From Eublepharis macularius (Eukaryota; Chordata; Lepidosauria; Squamata; Eublepharidae), in the NCBI RefSeq assembly GCF_028583425.1, contig NC_072794.1:23185232-23249231 (forward strand): a stretch of DNA of 64,000 nucleotides, given 5' to 3'. This document shows, piece by piece, positions 12,596 through 23,902 of the stretch. The translations under genes were made by a program, and so were the position numbers. The notes beneath the pieces were generated by a model. That model was given only the letters and a program-made list of their open reading frames with translations. It made no database searches and had not been told where the DNA came from. Position 1 is the stretch's first letter, and every line of letters begins with the position of its first letter.

Positions 12596-13249
12596 AGATA
12601 AAAATAATATGATGATGGGAGCTGAATATTTTGATTGAGATGATAGCACTGCAGTGCAGTGATTGTTTGATCTTAGATAAACCACTCCTCAACTCAAACT
12701 TTTGAGTTTCCATTAGAATTTCCAGTTCTTTATAGGTAACAAGATATTGTGCCATGATGTACCAACTTCACTTCAGTTTTGTTTTGTTTTCTCACGTTAT
12801 GCCTGCCATGCAGATGTGCTCCGGCGGGCCCGAAACAGCCCGGGTCAGTCCGATTCACCCCTTTCTCACCAAAACTGAAATAAAACTGGCCACCAGCTTT
12901 CAGATGATCATGGGGAGTTCCAGCACCAAAAATGAAGGGAATTGAAATATCCCAGCCCAGATTATGTCCAAACTCCACCACCTCCCCACCCCATGCTATT
13001 TGCAATGGGAGCCAAGGTTCTCCATTTGTGGTAGGCATAATTCATCAGAAAAGATAAAAGGCAAGCCGTGTTGCCAACAATTCACTTTTTATCGCCATGC
13101 AGGCATACTTATAGACCCCTCTGTGGGGATAAAAAGTGAGTCATCAGCAACATGGCATGCCTTACCACCACCACAGTGGCTTCCTTGGGGCCATGTAATA
13201 AGGGCTCTTTTAAGCAACCTGCCACGTATCACTAATGCTCAGATCCCCA

Positions 13250-13312
13250 CTCTACTATGGAAGGTTGCTGCGTGACCTTGGGTCAATCACACACACTCAG
13301 CCTAAGAGGGTT
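13250..13312 (+). mobile_element. Sauria-type SINE fragment
   Basis: GGTTGCTGCGTGACCTTGGG followed by TCAATCACACACACTCAGCC. Only the middle part remains. Confidence 0.5.
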
Positions 13313-13418
13313 AAAAGCATGGATTTCTGGTATCAGCAAAATAATTAGCTGATTAATCACCGATGGGCAAATTTTAACAAGTGGGATTAGAATTCAAGTG
13401 TACTTTGATTTTTAAGGC

Positions 13419-13479
<61 letters not shown>
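13419..13479 (+). repeat. (ATT)n microsatellite
   Basis: About 20 ATT triplets without interruption, directly before a 5S-derived SINE. Confidence 0.95.
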
Positions 13480-13485
13480 GGGAGG

Positions 13486-13670
13486 GAAAGCAGCATGATA
13501 TAGCCTGATCTTGTCAGATCTCAGAAGCTAAGCAGGGTCAGTACTTTGATGGGAGACCACCAAGGAAGACTCTGCAGAGGAAGGCAATGGCCAATTGCCT
13601 CTGCTTCTCACTTGCCTTGAAAGCCCCTTGCTGGGGTCATCCTAAGTCAGTTGTGACTTGATAGCACATT
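13486..13670 (+). mobile_element. 5S-rRNA-derived SINE, well preserved
   Basis: GCCTGATCTTGTCAGATCTC, AGAAGCTAAGCAGGGTCAG, TGATGGGAGACCACCAAGGA: the box A, intermediate and box C parts of 5S rRNA are all recognisable. The family body follows and ends TTGTGACTTGATAGCACATT, then a (GAT)n tract. Confidence 0.8.
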
Positions 13671-13671
13671 A

Positions 13672-13700
13672 TTGATGATGATGATGATGATGATGATGAA
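13672..13700 (+). repeat. (GAT)n microsatellite
   Basis: About nine GAT triplets at the 3' end of the 5S-derived SINE, likely grown from its tail. Confidence 0.9.
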
Positions 13701-13709
13701 GAAAACACT

Positions 13710-14130
13710 GAAGGTAGTACTTCTCATAATGAATTTATCTAATTGATTGGTACTTTTTTGATGATGTGCCAATTTGTTTAATGCCATTAATAAACTAAAT
13801 TAATAGCACAGGTAATTTAAGATTAAAGATCCAAACCCTAATAAATACCACCTTACATTCAAATGAAAGGTCCAAAATTAGGAAGGAATATGACTTTGGA
13901 CTGATTTAATCACATCCTAAATTAATGTGAGAATCCTTAGGTTGCGGATAACACCATTAAAGCAAGGCTCGCCCTTCTGCTTTCTGCTTTGTTTAATATT
14001 TAGATTAAAATGAAGTCTGCCTTATTGTTACACCTGGAGAAGAAAGCACCCTTGAGAGAAATAAACAAAATTCCGTGCTCGCTGCATCAAACTTTCTGCA
14101 GACAGAATTCTCAAATCACCCTGAAAGTGG
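13710..14130. promoter_or_regulatory. Repeat-poor AT-rich stretch, possible conserved element
   Basis: No known repeat text, and many homeodomain-type words (TAATTA-like: CTAATTGATTGG, AAATTAATAGC, TAAATTAATGTG). About 14 kb past the LMX1A stop. Function is a guess from composition and place only. Confidence 0.2.
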
Positions 14131-14799
14131 TTCACTGAAGTCACTTTGGCCCTGGAAGTGAAATGACAGAGATTGGCCAAGATGGTGAGGAAGCACCTTA
14201 AGGACAAGTGAAGAAAGGGCCATCTACAATTTCAAGTCCATTGCTTGAAGATTTTCCTTGCTTACCCATGGCTTTGTTCTTGCCATCTTGCACTCTGCCT
14301 CCACTGACCTTTTCCCAAGAAACAAAATCCTCGCAGGCATACAATGCGCTTTCTGTCCTCGGGGTGATTTTATCGGCGCAAGCTTGGCCCGGTGAGCACA
14401 GTCAGACAGCTGCTAATCTGGGGTGGCCGAGGCTGACAGAGTGAAACAGGAGCCCCTGATCCCTAGTCTAAGGACACACCAGGCTTTGTGAGGCCTTTGG
14501 GGAGCCAAGCACACTTTGGTTTGTGAGCTGTTGGCATGTCAGATTCCCAGCTCCCCGACAGAGATGGAGAGTCATGTGCGTGCAGGTGCAGAATTGTCGT
14601 TCTTGCTCATTGGCCTAGCTTAATTCCTTTAAACATTCAACAGTGCCCATTGCCAGAATACACCTACATCCACCATTGCCTGATAAGATGAATATTCAAC
14701 TACCTAGGGAGCATCTCCACTAGCATTTAATTTGATGGAATGCCTTTAGAATTCTCACCCCCCCCAAAAAAACTTCCTATCTATAGCCACATGCCATCA

Positions 14800-15040
14800 A
14801 TCTATGCAACGTTTATTGATCTACTTCATTTATACTCTACTTGTCTCCTCAAGAAACCCAAGTGGCTTACAATATTTTGTTCTTCTCCATTTTATCCTTG
14901 CAAAATGCCCATAAGGTAGGTTAGACTGAGAGTGTGTGACTGGCCCAGCAAGCTTCCGTGGCAGAGAGGGGATTCGAACCTGAGACTCCCATATCCTAGT
15001 TTGACGCTCAAACCACTACACTGCACTGGCATGCCTACCA
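14800..15040 (-). mobile_element. Sauria-type SINE
   Basis: Minus strand: AGTGTAGTGGTTTGAGCGTC, GGTTCGAATCCCCTCTCTG, GAAGCTTGCTGGGCCAGTCA, then the CTTGTAAGCC-like tail side. The A and B boxes are recognisable. Confidence 0.75.
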
Positions 15041-15136
15041 CCTGTTTCTAAAGTTGCCAACCTCTAGGTGGCATTTCAATTTCAATTGCTCTCCAGACTA
15101 CAGATGTCAGTTCCCCTGGAGAAAAGAGCTTGGCAG

Positions 15137-16300
15137 GCGATCTCCTATTCTAAATTCTCCCAATGGTTTAAACTATTCAAGAAGGATCATGTTAGAGCCC
15201 GCTATTTGATTAATATCCTTCCTCACAACCTTAGAACAGCCTTTACCTCAATTAGGTTTCAAACTATGCCCACAGCGCTGTTAGCTGGTCACTACGCCAA
15301 AATGCCTCAAGCTCTTCGCTACTGTATTTGTGGAACCCATGTTGTAGAGGATCTCCCCTACGTATTATCTTGTCCACTCTATGCAGAGCCAAGGATTAAA
15401 TTCCTAGCATAGTTTTTAATGAGTCTGAACTCCTCTTCTGACTCTGAGAAGCTGCTTTTTCTCCTGTCTGATACTGTTGCATTTGTTTCTTATACAGGCT
15501 CTCTTTTCACTTGAGCAGCTGAGAAAATTCGGGCTAGAGCTGTTTCCAGTGATAGTACGACTTTTATCTGATTGGTATTTTCTGCCTAGATCATTTTAAT
15601 CTGTCAATATCTGTACATAGGTTTAATTGCTGATTTGTATATACAACTCTTTTATATATGAGCCGAAACAGACAAGACGAGTTCCCTCAATTCAACCTGG
15701 GTTGAATTGCCTCAAGGTTTGACGGGAAATGTAGGCATTTCTCCTTCCTATCGCTTAGAGGAGGGGGGGGAGGAGGAGGGCTCCTCTCGCCCGGCTGCCG
15801 CCGTTCCCAAGCGCGAGGGACTCAAGGAGCCTGGAAAGTGGCGGGGAGATGCTCTTAGGCTGGGGCGCGGCGGCGGTGGCGTTCTTGCTGCTGCCGCTCC
15901 TTGCCGCCGCCGCCTCTCTCACCGCTGGAGAAGGAAGCCAAGAGGAAGGAGGATGAGAGGAAGAGGCTGGGGCGGGTGGGCGGGGGGCGGCTGGAGCAAG
16001 AGCGCCGCCACTGCCGCACCCTAACCTAAGAGCATCCCCTCACCACTTTCCAGGCTCCTCGAGTCCCTCGCGCTTGGGAATGGCGGCGGCCGGGCGAGAG
16101 GAGCCCTCCTCCTCCCCCCTCCTCCTCTGAGCGATGGGAAGGAGAAATGCCTACATTTCCCATCAAACCTTGAGGCAATTCAACCCAGGTTGAATTGAGG
16201 GAACTCGTCTCGTCTGTATCGGCTCTATGTTAGACTGTTTTGTGTGTCTGGATTGTAATGGCCTTTGGCCACAAACAATAAACTCTACTATTACTACTAC
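15137..16300 (+). mobile_element. LINE 3' end with C-terminal ORF remnant and ACT tail
   Basis: The frame at about 15137-15412 reads DHVRARYLINILPHNLRTAF, then a cysteine/histidine motif CICGTHVVEDLPYVLSCPLY, typical of the C-terminus of non-LTR retrotransposon proteins. After the stop at 15410-15412 the 3' UTR runs to 15659, is interrupted by the fold-back element, and resumes 16226-16300 with AACAATAAAC and an ACTATTACTACTAC tail. Strongly 5'-truncated. The first about 20 residues of the open frame come from a MITE fragment and are not LINE. The clade is not certain (CR1/L2-like is likely). Confidence 0.65.
15660..16225. mobile_element. Fold-back element with arms of about 210 bp
   Basis: Bases from GAGCCGAAACAGACAAGACG (15660) are matched in inverted orientation by the end CGTCTGTATCGGCTC (16225), with only scattered differences along about 210 bp per arm. 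The centre is very GC-rich. It sits inside a LINE 3' tail and may be flanked by TAT on both sides. The inner word GGGAAATGTAGGCAT is shared with the fold-back family at 16953 and 61320. Confidence 0.8.
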
Positions 16301-16817
16301 ATCTCTTTTATTTGCATCTCTTTTTATCCATCCCAACCAAACTCATTCTTAAGCTTTGCCCTCTTATCCCTCTGCTCATAATTTCCACTCCTACAGCTCA
16401 ACAACCTACTGTCAGCCATCTCCTTACCCTTCAAATGGCCCCCACTTTTTCTTCCTTGCTGTCCTTTATGACTGGAGCTGCCTCCTATACCAACCACCCT
16501 GATAATCACCTTCAAGTCTCTCCTTAACCCCCATCATTTCCGCAAAACATTGGTCAATTCCTTAGGTCCACCCCCTTACTGAAATTCCTCCAACGGGCAT
16601 CTAATGTCACTTAATCTCCATTCCTGCCCCTTTGTTTTCTCTTTTACTTTAGACTGCAAACTTCTTAGGGCAGGGATCTAAGAAGGTAGGACTGTGCCTT
16701 AGTAGCAGAGCATCTGCCTTCCATGTAGAAAGTCACAGGTTCAATTCCTGGCAACTCCAGCTGAAGGGATGAGGTGGTAGATGATTGAAAGGCCTTGGAG
16801 AGCCATTTGGAGTTGCC

Positions 16818-17190
16818 TAGGGTTGCCAACTCCATGCTGGGAAATTCCTGGAGATTGGGGGGGTGGGGCTAGAGATGGCAATGTTTGAGGTGGGAAAGGA
16901 TCTTGGCAGAGTTTAATGCCATAAAGTTCACCCTCCAAAGCAGCCATCTGTGAGCCAAGCTACAAGTGATGCCTGACACAGGTTGGACACTTGTCAGCTT
17001 CCCTCCAGTTTTGATGGGAAATGTAGGCATCCTGGTCTTGCAGCTGTAATGGAGAGCCAAGCTGTAAAACCAGGATGCCTACATTTCCCATCAAAACTTG
17101 AGGGAAGCTGACAAGTGTCCAACCTGTGTCAGGCATCACTTGTAGCTTGGCTCTCTGCTGGACATCAGTTGTAACTTCGAGAGTTGTGAT
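16818..17190 (+). mobile_element. TAGGGTTGCC-family MITE split by a fold-back MITE
   Basis: Starts TAGGGTTGCCAACTCC, follows the family text to AGCAGCCATCTGT, is interrupted by the fold-back element at about 16953-17155, and resumes CTGGACATCAGTTGTAAC. It itself lies inside a tRNA-derived SINE (16690-16817 and 17191-17240), a three-level nest. Confidence 0.65.
16953..17155. mobile_element. Palindromic MITE, GAGCCAAGCTAC family
   Basis: Arms of about 95 bp. GAGCCAAGCTACAAGTGATG at the left is mirrored by CACTTGTAGCTTGGCTC at the right. The inner text includes GGACACTTGTCAGCTTCCCT and GATGGGAAATGTAGGCATCC in both directions. Inserted in another MITE. Confidence 0.8.
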
Positions 17191-17799
17191 ACAGACCTCA
17201 ATATGTCAATGGTCTGATTCAGTATAAGGCAGAGTCTTGTGTACAATCTGTCTCTTTGTATGCTGTAGAATACACCATTTTCTATTTGTGCATTTTCTAT
17301 TTAATAGAGCATGTCGTCATTTACATTGTCTCTTTTTGCTGTCTTTTTCTCAGTCTTCTTTTCCACGCCCTTTGAACCCCTCTGTTGTGTGTTGCTGGAT
17401 TTTGAGTCTGAACGAAGGTTCCTGAGACCTACATGGCTATTGGGTGATTTTGCACTGGTAACGGCCAATCATAACTGGTGCCTTATAATCCAATCGCTGT
17501 GCTGTAAATTGTATATAGTTCGTGCAAACGAAGGATTCTAACTACTTGTTTTGTATTGGTTGTTACTAAAAAGGGGTGCGGTTTTCTTAAGAATAAATTG
17601 GCTACTGTTGAGCCTCGTTTCAGTCGGTGTGCTTCCAGTCTTCAATAAAGTTGTTGTTATGAGCTGTTAATCACAGTACTTAATACCCGCCATCCCCCAT
17701 GGCTCAGGCATCAAAACAAACATTTGTTTGCTCCTTGTGTGTACTGGCCTGAGGTGAGTGGGGCTGCGGTAGCTGATGCTCTAGAAGGGAAAAGCCAAA

Positions 17800-18130
17800 G
17801 AAACAGATGCGAAACTGCAGGAGCAATTAATTAAGTGATAGCTCCATCTTCTTTAATAGGCCTGTTTGCATTTAAAAGCATTCTGGAACAAGCAATTATT
17901 ACTTGATTGATGGTAATTTCTCATGTGGTGGAAGGATAGGATATGGTACCCTGAAGGATATGAGTTAAGAAAATGGTTATGAGCTTTGAGTTGTGAATTG
18001 TCCATTCCGTTGATTAGGCAAAATGGGATTGGAGGAGATTATTTGGATTTATGATTTGCCTTTATAACAGACATTGTCAAAGATGACATTAAAAAAATTA
18101 ATACAAAAAGAGAGTCGGGTGATATTAGCA
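17800..18130. promoter_or_regulatory. Repeat-poor stretch with TAATTA words, possible conserved element
   Basis: GCAATTAATTAAGTGATAGC, CAAGCAATTATTACTTGATT and no repeat signature. Candidate enhancer by composition only. Confidence 0.2.
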
Positions 18131-18577
18131 TACCATTAGGAAAGCATATGTTTGCAGAAGAAAATATTGTATGCCCTTCAAGAGGACAAGTGACACAAAG
18201 GTGGCTGTCTATCTACACAATACTTTGACACGTTCTTCACATATCGGGAGACACAATGTTAGCCAGGAAGCGTAGTTTTATATGACAGAGCTGGCGGAGA
18301 TCGCTCTGAATGGAAAGTTTTGAAAAAAAATATAACTGGTATTTCACAGCATTAACAGAGTTTGGGAACAGAACTGAAATCTCATTCTGCGTGTGTTAAT
18401 GTATACTTTTGATCCAGTCCATGTTTCTGACCCATTCTGGCTCTACACAACTTTGCTCTCCAAACATAACTGAAAACTGAATCATCTATGCTATTTTTTT
18501 TACAAATCAACCCATTTATCATGGGAAGAACCAAGAATGGATGAGGAGGCAAAAACAGCCTGGGAAAGGGGCCCTGC

Positions 18578-18785
18578 TAGGGTTGCCAGCTCCAGGTTGG
18601 AAAATTCCTGGAGATTTGGGGGGGGGGGTTGCAGCCCGGAGATGGCAGGGTTTGGGGAGGGGACCTCAGTAGGGTATAACGCCATAAATTCCATTCTACA
18701 AAGAAGCCATTTCCCCCAGGCGAACTGATCTCTGTGACCTAAAAACCCGTTGTAATTCTGGGACATCTCCAGCCACCACCTAGGC
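18578..18785 (+). mobile_element. hAT-type MITE, TAGGGTTGCCAGC copy, 3' decayed
   Basis: Starts TAGGGTTGCCAGCTCCAGG and follows the family text (AAATTCCTGGAGATTTGG, GACCTCAGTAGGGTATAA, TCTCCAGCCACCACCTAG). The right terminus is not preserved. Confidence 0.65.
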
Positions 18786-19572
18786 CACGTCCCCCAGCCA
18801 GCATTTTCTGGCCCTGCTTCCATGTCTGAGAGAGCAGGAGGAACCAAGAGGAAGAGCAGGTTGCCAGCCTTGGGCAGGGGGAGGGCTGCCAGCCCATGCG
18901 AGACAGGGGCTGGCAACAGCAGCTCCTACCCACCTTGCATGAGACAAAGACTGAGTCACAGCAAATCCTTCCCACTTTGTATGAAGCTGCCAGCTCACAT
19001 CTACCTTGTGTGAGATGGGGGCTTCCAATTTGCAGTGGTTCATGATGACTGCCTTGCACATGAAGGGGGCTGCTGGTTTGCAGTAGCAGTTGCATCTCCC
19101 TTGCATGGTGCCAGGGCCAACAGCTCCCACCTACCTCATGCAAGGCAGGCACTGCCCACCCACCCCCTCCCAATCTTTCCCAGAATTGTTCTGTACAGCA
19201 CCACAACTTTGCCCCCCACAGGCCTCGAACTGCGAGGGAAGCAGCTGCGGGTGTTCAAAGCCGTTCTGTAGGAATCAGCTTTATGCCAAGGACCGGGCAG
19301 GTGTCGCTGCCAGCTCCAGGACTGAAAGTCTATTTGTATTCAGGAGTGGGTCACCCAGGGAGAGAGCTGACCCTTTCTTCACATGCAGCAGCTGCTGCCT
19401 TGTGGCACCAAAACATTCTCAGGTATACCGTTTGCTCATGCTAGAAGCCTTGTTGGTATTTCATTTCCCCCAGTGCTGTGGCTCAGACACTGCATTATGC
19501 ATCAGTCTCAATGGTTTTGTCAGTCTGTAAAGGGCCGTGAGTTTGAGCTGTAGCAATCAAAAGGAAACAGTC

Positions 19573-19922
19573 TCTACACCCTCAATTGATAACTGGCACA
19601 AAAAAATCTGGGACCATTATATATCAGAAAAGTTATATGATAAAATTTACATATGCAAATATATAAGTAATCTGTCAATTTAATATGTTAGAAGTACTTT
19701 ATATTTTTTCAGATATATGCTCAGATATAACCCTCTAAACTGCTTTAAAATGCATTCAATTGTTACTTATTCTGACGTGTTATAAGTTTATTAATTTTGA
19801 TGTATGTATTTATTAACGGATTTTAGTATTAACTTCTTGTATGACTGCAAATTCATGATTGCATATAGTTTAATAGTTTATTGTTATAATTTTTTTAAAT
19901 AAAGATATATTGATTAAAAAAA
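19573..19922 (+). mobile_element. 5'-truncated LINE tail with poly(A) and target duplication
   Basis: AT-rich segment ending AAATAAAGATATATTGAT plus a run of A. It is flanked by AAAGGAAACAGTC (19560-19572) and AAGGGAAACAGTC (19923-19935), a 13-bp duplication with one difference. Length and duplication fit an L1-type target-primed insertion. Confidence 0.7.
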
Positions 19923-20765
19923 AAGGGAAACAGTCGTTTGAGAGAGATCTTGTCCATTTACATACCTGACAAAACCACGTTGACTCCAAGAGGCTAATTT
20001 TACCCTACTTGGTGAGTTAGCATATCATTACCTCCAACTGAGTAAGGTCGGGTCAGTCTTGAAGGTTTGATCAGAAGCTTCGTCTTCTGAGAACCTCCAG
20101 GGAAAGGAATACAATCTCTGGGTGAAGGACTTGAATTAGGAGGCCGGCTATTTTCTGTTCAGCTTCAGAGCTTTTGCTACTTGTTGTTCCAACCTTAGGG
20201 TGGTGCCTGAAGTTCTCCTGAAATTACAGCTGATCTGCAGACTATGGCAGTCAATTCCACTGAAGGAAATGGCAGCTTTGGAGAGCAGCCACTATGGTAT
20301 ACCATAGAATCTAGGAGGCTCAAAAGTCTTAGAGTGGCTACAGAGGGTGGATTCTTCTGCTTCTCCTATGGCATGCCATAGAGACTGAGAGAAACTAAAT
20401 GATTCTTTCCTGTAAACTTAGGACTGTTTGGAAACTGATAGAAGGAATAGACTACTGTGGGCTGGCGTCTTCCAGTGGGTCTTCAGAGCTTCCCCCACCC
20501 AAGGCTAGCAGCCAATTATATTTTTTTCAAAAATTGGGATCAAAAAGCTAGTATGACATACATAACACATGTGTACAGAAACCAACAGGTGATATCAGGT
20601 AGGCGAAAAAAAGTTATAGGAAGTGGGACATTTATATTTTGGATTTGGTGGGAGGAAGTATCTTTATGGGTATGGGAGGATTTGGAGAGGCAGATATTTG
20701 ACCTGGATGTGCCATCACATCCCCGCTGAAGTTCTTCCTGTCCACAAACTCTACCCTCCTCAGTT

Positions 20766-21165
20766 GTACCTACAGTTACCAACTCCAGCCTGGGAAATTC
20801 ATGGTGACTGGGGACGTTGCCTGAGGAGCAAATTCGGGAAGAGGTTTCACTAATAACAACCACAACATTTTATTTATATACTGCCCTTCAGGACTAAATA
20901 CTACACTCAGGGGGGTTTACAAAGTGTGTTCTCATTATCCTCAGACAATCACCCTGTGAGGTGGGTGGGGCTGAGAGAGCTCTGAGAGAGCTGTGACTGA
21001 CCCAAGGTCACTCAGCTGACTTCAAGCAGAGAAGTGGGGAATCAAACCCGGTATACCACACTCTGATGCTCCCATTTTCTCCAGGAGAGCTGATCTCCAC
21101 AGTCTAGAAATCAGTTGTAATTCCAGAAAAACTCCAGGTCCCTCATGGAGGTTGGCAATGCCAGG
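20766..21165 (+). mobile_element. TAGGGTTGCC-family MITE split by a SINE
   Basis: Left part about 20766-20850 (ACCAACTCCAGCCTGGGAAA) and right part about 21078-21165 (AGAGCTGATCTCCA, GGAGGTTGGCAATGCC) belong to one family copy, separated by the minus-strand SINE at 20858-21072. Confidence 0.55.
20858..21072 (-). mobile_element. Sauria-type SINE
   Basis: Minus strand: GGTTTGATTCCCCACTTCTC, CAGCTGAGTGACCTTGGGTC, CAGCCCCACCCACCTCACAG and a tail ending ATAAATAAAATG. Nested in a MITE. Confidence 0.75.
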
Positions 21166-21469
21166 TGTGCCCCCACCCTGAAGCGCTCAGTGCATCCCAT
21201 TTCTCCCCATGACATACTAGGTATGACCCTCGGACACTACTAGGCTGTGTCCTACCCCACCAGGTGCCACCTCCTGATCCACCAGGCCAGAATCTCAGGG
21301 TGATATAGATATACAAAACTTTTAGCTCAACTCTGTACATATTAAATCGGGCTTAATCACAACTGTGCCTAGGAATCCTAATAGCTCAGCCCTGCCGCAC
21401 AATATCCCCTACCTTCTGCAACATTTTCTACATATATTAATAGAGATCCCATTATCTGGAAGGTGGGGG

Positions 21470-22575
21470 GTGGGGGTTCGAGGAATGGGCCTGGGAGTTC
21501 TGGAGTGAGCTCCAGCAGGCTCCAGAGGACTTCCTTGTTTTACTGGGAGTGGCATAAGTTACCCCTGCAAAAGCCCCCCACAACCCCCAGGTTGGACCCC
21601 GGAGGACCTAGCAACCCTACATATTAACCAGTTTATAGATTCGCACACCATGCTTTGAGTATATTGTGTTGAGTCCCCCTCTTTCATCCTCTGCCCCTGC
21701 TCACCTGGCTGATAGGGGGAAAAGAGAGGGGAAGCAGGCCAGGACCCACCAGAGCACATGGTGAAATGGCACATGTGTGCATTCTGGAGGACCCAATGAT
21801 GTCACTTCCAGTTGAAAACCAGAAACTACAGGGTCTCAGCGAGGCCAAATTGGCCCCAAACATAGTGACATCAACAGGGCCTCGGGAGTGTGGGAGACAG
21901 CAGGATTTAGGGCCCCCCACCTGCCTGGCAACCTCCACCCCCACTTTAAAGGGAAAGGAAACAGGCAACCCCAGTGCCAAGTTGTGGCTGGGAAGTGCAG
22001 GCAACAAGGATACTCAGTGAGGAACCTGAAGTGCAGGCAGTGGAATTGGATGAGTGTAGGGATCAGAGCAGATGCATTAAGTAGAGAGTGAGCAGCTGTG
22101 GGGCCCATCAGAAGCCACGGGCCCTGGCAGCCGCCCCACCTTGCCATGTGCTGATGGTCCTCTTACCCTCCTGGTGGGAAGGGGGTCCTCCTGGCACACA
22201 CCTTTTCCTTGTTCCTTGCACAAGTGTGCTCTTACACCTGTGTGATGCTGTCACTTCCAGTGATGGCACTTACAGGTGACATCATCATGCAGGTGCAGGA
22301 GTGCGTGCGCACTTTGCAGTGGGTCAATTTGGGCCCCAAACAGGCCCAATTCAGCCCATCTGGGGTGCAAATTGACCCACTGCGCAGCATGGGTGCACTC
22401 TTGGGGCAGCACAATGACTTCCCCGCTGGGAAGTGATGTTGTCGCGCCACCCCAGGAGCTCGCCTGGAAGGCCCGTTCCCATGCCTTTCCCCCCTGCTGA
22501 CCAGGTGAGTGGTGGCAGGGGTGGAGGGTGGGAGCAGGGGATTCCCCACCCCCACTGGGGAACTGGTAAACCTAT
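21470..22575 (+). mobile_element. Composite of TAGGG-family hAT MITE pieces
   Basis: About 21473-21619 ends AGCAACCCTA. About 21770-21910 and 22250-22575 both carry GATGTCACTTCCAG / TGACATCATCATGCAGG and GGCCCCAAAC text. The last ends GGAACTGGTAAACCTA. Individual borders and target duplications are not resolved. Confidence 0.4.
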
Positions 22576-23388
22576 ACTGGTGCCAGCCTTGCTTGATGAA
22601 ACCCTGGCCAGGGCAGCAAGCTTGCTGAGGTCCTGCGGTGTTCTATCGGCTTGAATCCAACATGTTTGTAAAGCTCTTCTTCATATAATCTTTCTATAAG
22701 TCTTTGCGATCAGCTAGTTTAAGGTCAAACCATATCAAGCCACTCAGTGGTTGACTTCAGCCCAATGTCTGCTCCCAGATTTCTTCTCCACTCTCTCTCT
22801 CTAGCTAGCCAGGATGATGCATAACCTCTTTTGCTGGAAGCTACGTAATTGACATAATGTTGTTCAGAGCGAGCTTGTTCTTTCCTATCAGTAGCATCTA
22901 ATCAGCATCCTTACCTGAAAGGTAATCTCTGCTGATCTCCTGCTGGCCCATTGTGCGGCTTCTCAGAATAGTGGGCCTTTGTCTGTTGAATGTTACACAG
23001 CTGAGAAAGGAAGGTCAAACGGCCTCCTCAATGCCCTCCCTTCTTTGTCCTTAGGTAGAACAGCAAAGCAGGTAAAGCCTAGGTGTTTGTAGAGATTTCC
23101 CCACCCCCTACACACACACACAAAAGGACCCCAATGTTTACAGGATGAGCAATAAGGAATGAAGTATACAGAATAAGAAATCCCAAGATTTTTAAAACCA
23201 TCCAGTCCTTTTCATATGCTCATGTGTAATAGGAGCACGTGCTACTTGTGGTCCTCCCGATATGCACAGTCGCCATGTCGCCAATGTGGGCAACATGCAT
23301 ATTTACCATGAGCACCCAGCTTCTTTATGAGCCAATTGACTCATAGATTTTTTCAGGCTTTGTACATGTCCGCACATATATGTATGGT

Positions 23389-23791
23389 CAGGGCTTTTTT
23401 TCTAGGGAAAGAGGTGGTGGAACTCAGTGGGTTGCCAGCACAAGGGGCAACTCTTGGTGGGAGGTGGTGCCCGTGGTACTACATGTGCACTTGCAAAGTG
23501 CGCACATGCTCCCAGGACCAATGACGTCACTTTGGGTCAGCTGGAACAAGGGGGGAGTTTTTAAAAGTTTAAATCACCCTTGGCGAAAATGGTCACATGA
23601 CTGGTGGCCCCGCCCCCTGATCTCCAGACAGAGGGGAGTTTAGATTGCCCTCCGCGCTGCTCCAGTGGCGCAGAGGGCAATCTAAACTCCCCTCTGTCTG
23701 GAGATCAGGGGGCGGGGCCACCAGCCCTGTGACAATTTTCAAGAGGTTCCGGAACTCCGTCCCACCGCGTTCCAGCTGAAAAAAAGCCCTG
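23389..23791 (+). mobile_element. hAT-type MITE, CAGGGCTTTTT family, perfect 8-bp duplication
   Basis: Starts CAGGGCTTTTTTTCTAGG and ends CAGCTGAAAAAAAGCCCTG, flanked by TGTATGGT on both sides (23381-23388 and 23792-23799). The interior has a long inverted repeat of about 60-bp arms around 23660 (CCCCTGATCTCCAGACAGAG on both strands). No coding capacity. Confidence 0.88.
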
Positions 23792-23819
23792 TGTATGGTA
23801 AATACATGGGTTGCCACAA

Positions 23820-23902
23820 CACAGCATGGAGGAGAACTATGTAAGCTGGCTTGGGTCCCATCAGCGAGAAAGGTGGAGTATCAATGAAGTAAATAAATAA
23901 AT
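23820..23902 (+). mobile_element. Sauria-type SINE tail fragment
   Basis: GGAGGAGAACTATGTAAGCT and GGAGTATCAATGAAGTAAAT then AAATAAAT: the 3' tail part only. Confidence 0.5.

Larger units (their letters stand above)
16690..17240 (+). mobile_element. tRNA-derived SINE (second family), split by nested MITEs
   Basis: Head about 16690-16817 (TAGTAGCAGAGCATCTGCCT, CACAGGTTCAATTCCTGGCA; good A and B boxes). Tail about 17191-17240 (ATGTCAATGGTCTGATTCAG, TATAAGGCAG). Two MITEs lie between. Confidence 0.7.

Noticed and set aside
13486-13610. 5S rRNA gene
   Set aside because: Only the promoter half resembles 5S rRNA, and the following text is a dispersed SINE body found at several sites.
15068-15136. 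N-terminus of the LINE open frame
   Set aside because: This part (TTGCCAACCTCTAGGTGG and following) is a TAGGG-family MITE fragment that happens to be in frame with the LINE remnant.
15707-16024. GC-rich frame resembling a CpG-island first exon
   Set aside because: It lies inside the arms and centre of a fold-back element. The GC content comes from the repeat.
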